The position numbers and the translations under genes are program-made. Source: Shewanella pneumatophori (lineage in GTDB: Bacteria > Pseudomonadota > Gammaproteobacteria > Enterobacterales > Shewanellaceae). From it: 64,000 nt of DNA. Under the pieces are notes generated by a model that saw only the letters and a list, made by a program, of their open reading frames with translations, had not been told where the DNA came from and searched no databases. Below are positions 63,115 through 64,000 of this stretch, one piece after another (the stretch's first letter is position 1; every line of letters begins with the position of its first letter). The stretch covers positions 1 to 64,000 of the forward strand of contig NZ_JAKILB010000009.1 of NCBI RefSeq assembly GCF_023283895.1, written 5' to 3'.

Positions 63115-64000
63115 GGCTGCATCTCCCCATTTGCCGGCTCAGATCCGCTAGCATCATTGCTTTGAGTTCGCAGCATCATACCGTTAACCGCAGGAATAAG
63201 ATCGGTTAGTACTAACTGCATACCTTCAACTAATTCACCATCGACTGCGGCTTGGCCTTCCTGACGGAATAAAACATTAACATCAACAAGTTGCAAACGG
63301 TTATCTTGATTCATGATATACAGTTTGTCGCCATGTAATGCACGCTCAGGCACCATCCAGTAGTTACGTTCGCCGCCTTTAATTCTAGCGCTAACAAACA
63401 TACCGTTTACGAGTGGTGGCGATTGGCCGATTTTAAGCTCGCGATACTCTTGCTCAACCTGAAGCACCACACTTACGGTCGCAAGTGTGGGGTCAACCGT
63501 TTCACCAATACGATTAATTGCAGCTGGCCAGCTAAACGAATAGGTTGCGCCTTTAAGGGTGATTTCAGCTGTTAAGCCTAACGCTTCTGCGCGAGGCAAT
63601 TGCCCCATTTCTGCTTTGGGTTGATTAGCGGTTTTCATCAAGGTCATCACATCACCGAGAGACACCTGCGCTTCAACTTCCATTACCTCAATGCCATTAA
63701 TCCGTGCAAGCACTTGCTGTGGTGATACCACTTGGTTGTTTTCTACGTTAACTTCAGCAACACGGCCCTCAAAAGGTAATCTGATTTCTGTCTTAGTTAA
63801 CTGGCTCTGTGCTTCTTGTTCTCGGGCAATAGCTTGTTGTAATTGCGCTTTAAGAATATCTGCCTCGTTTGGCATTAGGTTTAAGCTGTTATCTAATTCT
63901 TGCAACTTTTGCTGCTGCGCCAATAGATTTTGCCTTTCACCGTCTAGCTCTGATTGTGAGATCAGGTTTTGCTTACGTAATGTTTCTTTACGCTTCAAAT
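63111..64000 (-). CDS. RND efflux membrane-fusion protein (HlyD/AcrA family), 5' part beyond the window
   Basis: Periplasmic adaptor of the downstream RND pump. The frame is open to the right edge, so the N-terminus (signal peptide and first half of the hairpin) lies outside. Visible are the second part of a coiled-coil hairpin (QSELDGERQNLLAQQQKLQELDN), the lipoyl half-motif (TEIRLPFEGRVAEVNVENNQVV), and beta-barrel and membrane-proximal domains (KIGQSPPLVNGMFVSARI, VPERAL). Ends inside the start codon of the permease gene. Confidence 0.9.
   Translation of the reverse strand, partial: LKRKETLRKQNLISQSELDGERQNLLAQQQKLQELDNSLNLMPNEADILKAQLQQAIAREQEAQSQLTKTEIRLPFEGRVAEVNVENNQVVSPQQVLARINGIEVMEVEAQVSLGDVMTLMKTANQPKAEMGQLPRAEALGLTAEITLKGATYSFSWPAAINRIGETVDPTLATVSVVLQVEQEYRELKIGQSPPLVNGMFVSARIKGGERNYWMVPERALHGDKLYIMNQDNRLQLVDVNVLFRQEGQAAVDGELVEGMQLVLTDLIPAVNGMMLRTQSNDASGSEPANGEMQP

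Noticed and set aside
1..64000. Prophage, insertion sequences, integrons and CRISPR arrays
   Set aside because: Looked for integrase, transposase or cas-like proteins and regularly spaced direct repeats; none seen.

Overview
The window is about 64 kb of chromosome from a marine-type gammaproteobacterium of the order Alteromonadales. The closest look is to Shewanella or Psychrobium, but I cannot fix the genus from sequence alone. Reasons: moderate to low GC, a complete ybgC-tolQRAB-pal-cpoB operon, the divergent motY/rnt pair, the full Na+-translocating nqrABCDEF operon, a trpEGD(CF)BA operon behind a trpL attenuator, a solitary arylsulfotransferase and a sodium-type flagellar gene. Almost everything is housekeeping or envelope biology. 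I see no prophage, integrase, insertion sequence or CRISPR array.

Layout. 1-400: two identical tRNA-Lys genes in tandem (minus) behind a stringent-type promoter. 410-5574: Tol-Pal operon (minus). 5992-8291: exported prolyl oligopeptidase (minus). 8492-8698: a short independent transcription unit with a consensus promoter, a 22-codon ORF and a strong terminator; nothing known explains it. 8822-10554: motY (minus, sigma-28 promoter) divergent from rnt (RNase T). 10733-14888: DUF3137 protein, 2-Cys peroxiredoxin, Na+/H+ antiporter, upp. 15109-16793: purM-purN. 17109-22383: lone methyltransferase, siderophore-type TonB receptor, TPR-GGDEF diguanylate cyclase. 22711-28716: nagD, M28 peptidase, asnB, a tautomerase-like protein, DUF445 protein. 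29151-34744: large DUF748/AsmA-like protein, S51 peptidase homologue, membrane-anchored glutaredoxin, esterase. 35285-42418: trpL and trp structural genes. 42640-47341: AssT, two small unknown proteins, a Porin_7-type porin. 47650-53875: a structured repeat-like element, a relic of the nqrF 3' end, and nqrABCDEF (minus). 54538-59845: dicarboxylate/amino-acid symporter, small L7/L12-tail-like membrane protein, GFA protein, CbiM-like membrane protein, lipoprotein, lone prepilin, and an MTA/SAH nucleosidase with a signal peptide. 59983-64000: RND efflux permease and its membrane-fusion partner, which runs off the right edge.

How they work together. Sodium energetics is a recurring theme: NQR exports Na+, which the antiporter, the symporter and a Na+-driven flagellum (MotY) could use. 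The envelope is prominent (Tol-Pal, porin, TonB receptor, DUF748, RND pump). Purine/pyrimidine salvage and synthesis (upp, purMN) and tryptophan and asparagine synthesis make up the core metabolism.

The items most worth a second look are the small transcription unit at 8492-8698, the decayed duplicate of the nqrF tail at 47880-47985, the nested inverted repeats at 47653-47733, the secreted-looking MTA/SAH nucleosidase, and the A/C-only tract upstream of nqrA. All functional calls rest on recognising protein families and motifs by eye; no searches were run.
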